Part shown: one piece after another, positions 62,762 to 64,000 of the stretch | Numbering within the stretch: position 1 is the first letter of the stretch | Layout: the number at the start of each line of letters is the position of its first letter | DNA from: Chitinophagaceae bacterium | GTDB taxonomy: Bacteria; Bacteroidota; Bacteroidia; Chitinophagales; Chitinophagaceae | Direction of reading: 5' to 3' | DNA: 64,000 nucleotides | Assembly (NCBI GenBank): GCA_016710935.1 | Contig: JADJTY010000012.1 | Span: 496,001-560,000, forward strand | Notes under the pieces: model-generated | The model's database searches: none | Told to the model about the DNA's origin: nothing | The model's input: only the letters and a program-made list of their open reading frames with translations | Position numbers and translations under genes: made by a program

Positions 62762-64000
62762 CTAATCGTCATCATCTTTAGTAACCACCCTTACAAAAGC
62801 TGCTCTCTTTGGTGCCGGCATTACTGCGTGTAATCCCTTTACGCCTTTCCATATCACTTCGCTGAATTCGAGGTCGGGGGCCCTGTCTTCTTTGGTAAAA
62901 TCAAATGTGGCGGATTTCTCAGCCAGTTCATTCCACACCAGATTTTTATCAGCCAAATTAATATTAGATGGCAATGAACTAAATGCAGTATAATCCGGTG
63001 TTGCTGTAAAACAACGCCACATGGGTGTTGCAGCTGCATCAAACTGACTCATGGGTGGAAGGCCCAAAATCAGCTCCATGGTCCGCAACATACCACTGGT
63101 AGTATATGGCGTATGATCAACAAAATTTCTTTTTACATACGGACCCGCAACATAAGCCGTACTGCGGTGTGCATCTACATGGTCGGGGCCGTTTTGTGCA
63201 TCGTCTTCCAGAATAAAAACCACACTTTCTTTCCAAACCGGGCTCTTGCTTAAATATTCAATAAACATTCCTACGGCCAGATCATTATCTGCAACATGCG
63301 CAAAAGGTGTAGGCTTATTTATACTCATCCCCTCTGTGTGGTCATTAATTAACCGTAAGGTATTAAACTGAGGCAGGGCATTAATGGCAATCAAAGAATC
63401 AAAATCACGTTTCCATTGCCCTACCCTTGTGGTATCCTGTACACTTTCATCCCAACTGGTATAGTAAGTGCAAAAATGATTTTCCAAAACCGGGATATTA
63501 GCTTTGTAATCGTCTGCAAATTCACCATAGGAGCGATAACTGACTCCGGCATTTTTACAATGGTCCCACATAAATCCTCCTTTGTTATTGGCAATTTCCC
63601 TTGTGCCTTCTGCATCGTATGTGCCACCACGTCCACCATAACTGGTTACCCAGTTTTTTTCAAGATAGTCGGTTGCATAAGCGCCCATGCTCCAGTTATG
63701 TCCATCTGCACTTACTTCGCCATCTACATAAAAATTATCGAGCAGTACAAATTCCCTGGCCAGTTTGTGTTGATTTGGTGTAATTCTTTCACCAAATAAA
63801 ACAAGGCTTGTATCGCCGTTACCTTCTTTTATATCACCCAATACCTGGTCGTATGTTCTGTTCTCTTTAATAATATAAAACACATGTTTGATGGGTGATT
63901 TATCGCCGATCTTTTGCGGAATGGGATTACCTGCTTCCCCTTTTGCGTGCATTTCTTTTTCTTTTGTATACGGAGTATTTTTATACACCTGCCGGGAATA
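62762..64000 (-). CDS. phosphoesterase-family protein (PF04185-like), 5' part beyond window
   Basis: The frame is open from 62762 to the window edge, and residues before the internal Met (YSRQV) remain in frame, so the gene continues beyond base 64000. Motifs: HVFYIIKENRTYDQVLGD, FYVDGEVSADGHNWSMGAYATDYLEKNW, FILEDDAQNGPDHVDAHRSTAYVAGPYVKR, which fit the phosphoesterase/acid phosphatase family found after YncE-like beta-propeller domains in Bacteroidota. It probably acts in the periplasm or outer membrane; the substrate is not known. The C-terminus is acidic (TKDDDD). Confidence 0.87.
   Translation of the reverse strand, partial: YSRQVYKNTPYTKEKEMHAKGEAGNPIPQKIGDKSPIKHVFYIIKENRTYDQVLGDIKEGNGDTSLVLFGERITPNQHKLAREFVLLDNFYVDGEVSADGHNWSMGAYATDYLEKNWVTSYGGRGGTYDAEGTREIANNKGGFMWDHCKNAGVSYRSYGEFADDYKANIPVLENHFCTYYTSWDESVQDTTRVGQWKRDFDSLIAINALPQFNTLRLINDHTEGMSINKPTPFAHVADNDLAVGMFIEYLSKSPVWKESVVFILEDDAQNGPDHVDAHRSTAYVAGPYVKRNFVDHTPYTTSGMLRTMELILGLPPMSQFDAAATPMWRCFTATPDYTAFSSLPSNINLADKNLVWNELAEKSATFDFTKEDRAPDLEFSEVIWKGVKGLHAVMPAPKRAAFVRVVTKDDDD

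Overview
The window reads as a chromosomal segment of a Bacteroidota bacterium, most likely of the Chitinophagaceae/Sphingobacteriia side. The grounds are gliding and type IX secretion genes (gldD, gldE, porX, two secreted proteins with C-terminal type IX sorting domains), an lpxC-fabZ fusion, Bacteroidota-only families (DUF3109, DUF5686, the bL38-like mini protein, a bacterial GGGP synthase), TAnnTTTG -7 promoter motifs and the absence of clear Shine-Dalgarno sites. No rRNA, CRISPR array, prophage or complete IS was seen; one tRNA (Leu, UAG) is present.

Layout. 1-2.8 kb: a class D beta-lactamase cut by the window edge, DUF3109, DUF2306, and a low-complexity stretch that looks like bad sequence. 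2.8-14.5 kb: housekeeping genes: gldD-gldE-ssb-mutY leftward, hup-TPR-bL38-rng rightward, tig leftward, tRNA-Leu, and a RelA/SpoT gene. 14.5-21 kb: a lipoprotein, a large repeat-built type IX cargo protein and a TPR histidine kinase/LuxR regulator pair. 21-26 kb: acyl-CoA dehydrogenase, a ComEA-like protein, an MBL-fold hydrolase and porX. 26-34 kb: an envelope block: HD phosphohydrolase, lpxD, a DUF5686 protein, lpxC-fabZ, lpxA and an ABC ATPase. 34-47 kb: ald, tsaE, copA, recQ, a HerA-like ATPase, a di-haem peroxidase, an orphan OmpR-type regulator, a serine hydrolase and ruvB. 47-55 kb: a LytS/LytTR pair, an M28 peptidase, a YciI-like protein, an AraC/methyltransferase pair and small unknowns. 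55-64 kb: GGGP synthase, arfB, an MbnP/MbnH-like pair, a flippase, a remnant of 6-phosphogluconate dehydrogenase, a second type IX cargo protein and a phosphoesterase running off the edge.

Two window-wide features matter most. First, short tandem arrays with a 7-nt period (sometimes 8 or 9) recur at gene borders. Each has its own motif. They often sit 0-10 nt from a start or stop codon and are often paired as inverted copies across one intergenic space. Some are captured in genes: they encode the hydrophobic core of two lipoprotein signal peptides, lie in the linker of copA, and supply stop codons. GC-rich palindromic (REP-like) elements have likewise entered recQ and a lytS-type kinase in frame. 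Second, at least fourteen single-base homopolymer indels break eight genes, including the housekeeping genes tig, spoT and lpxD. Restoring one base per site gives lengths divisible by three in every case, so this is most likely uncorrected sequencing error and not gene decay. Those genes are annotated across their full repaired span.
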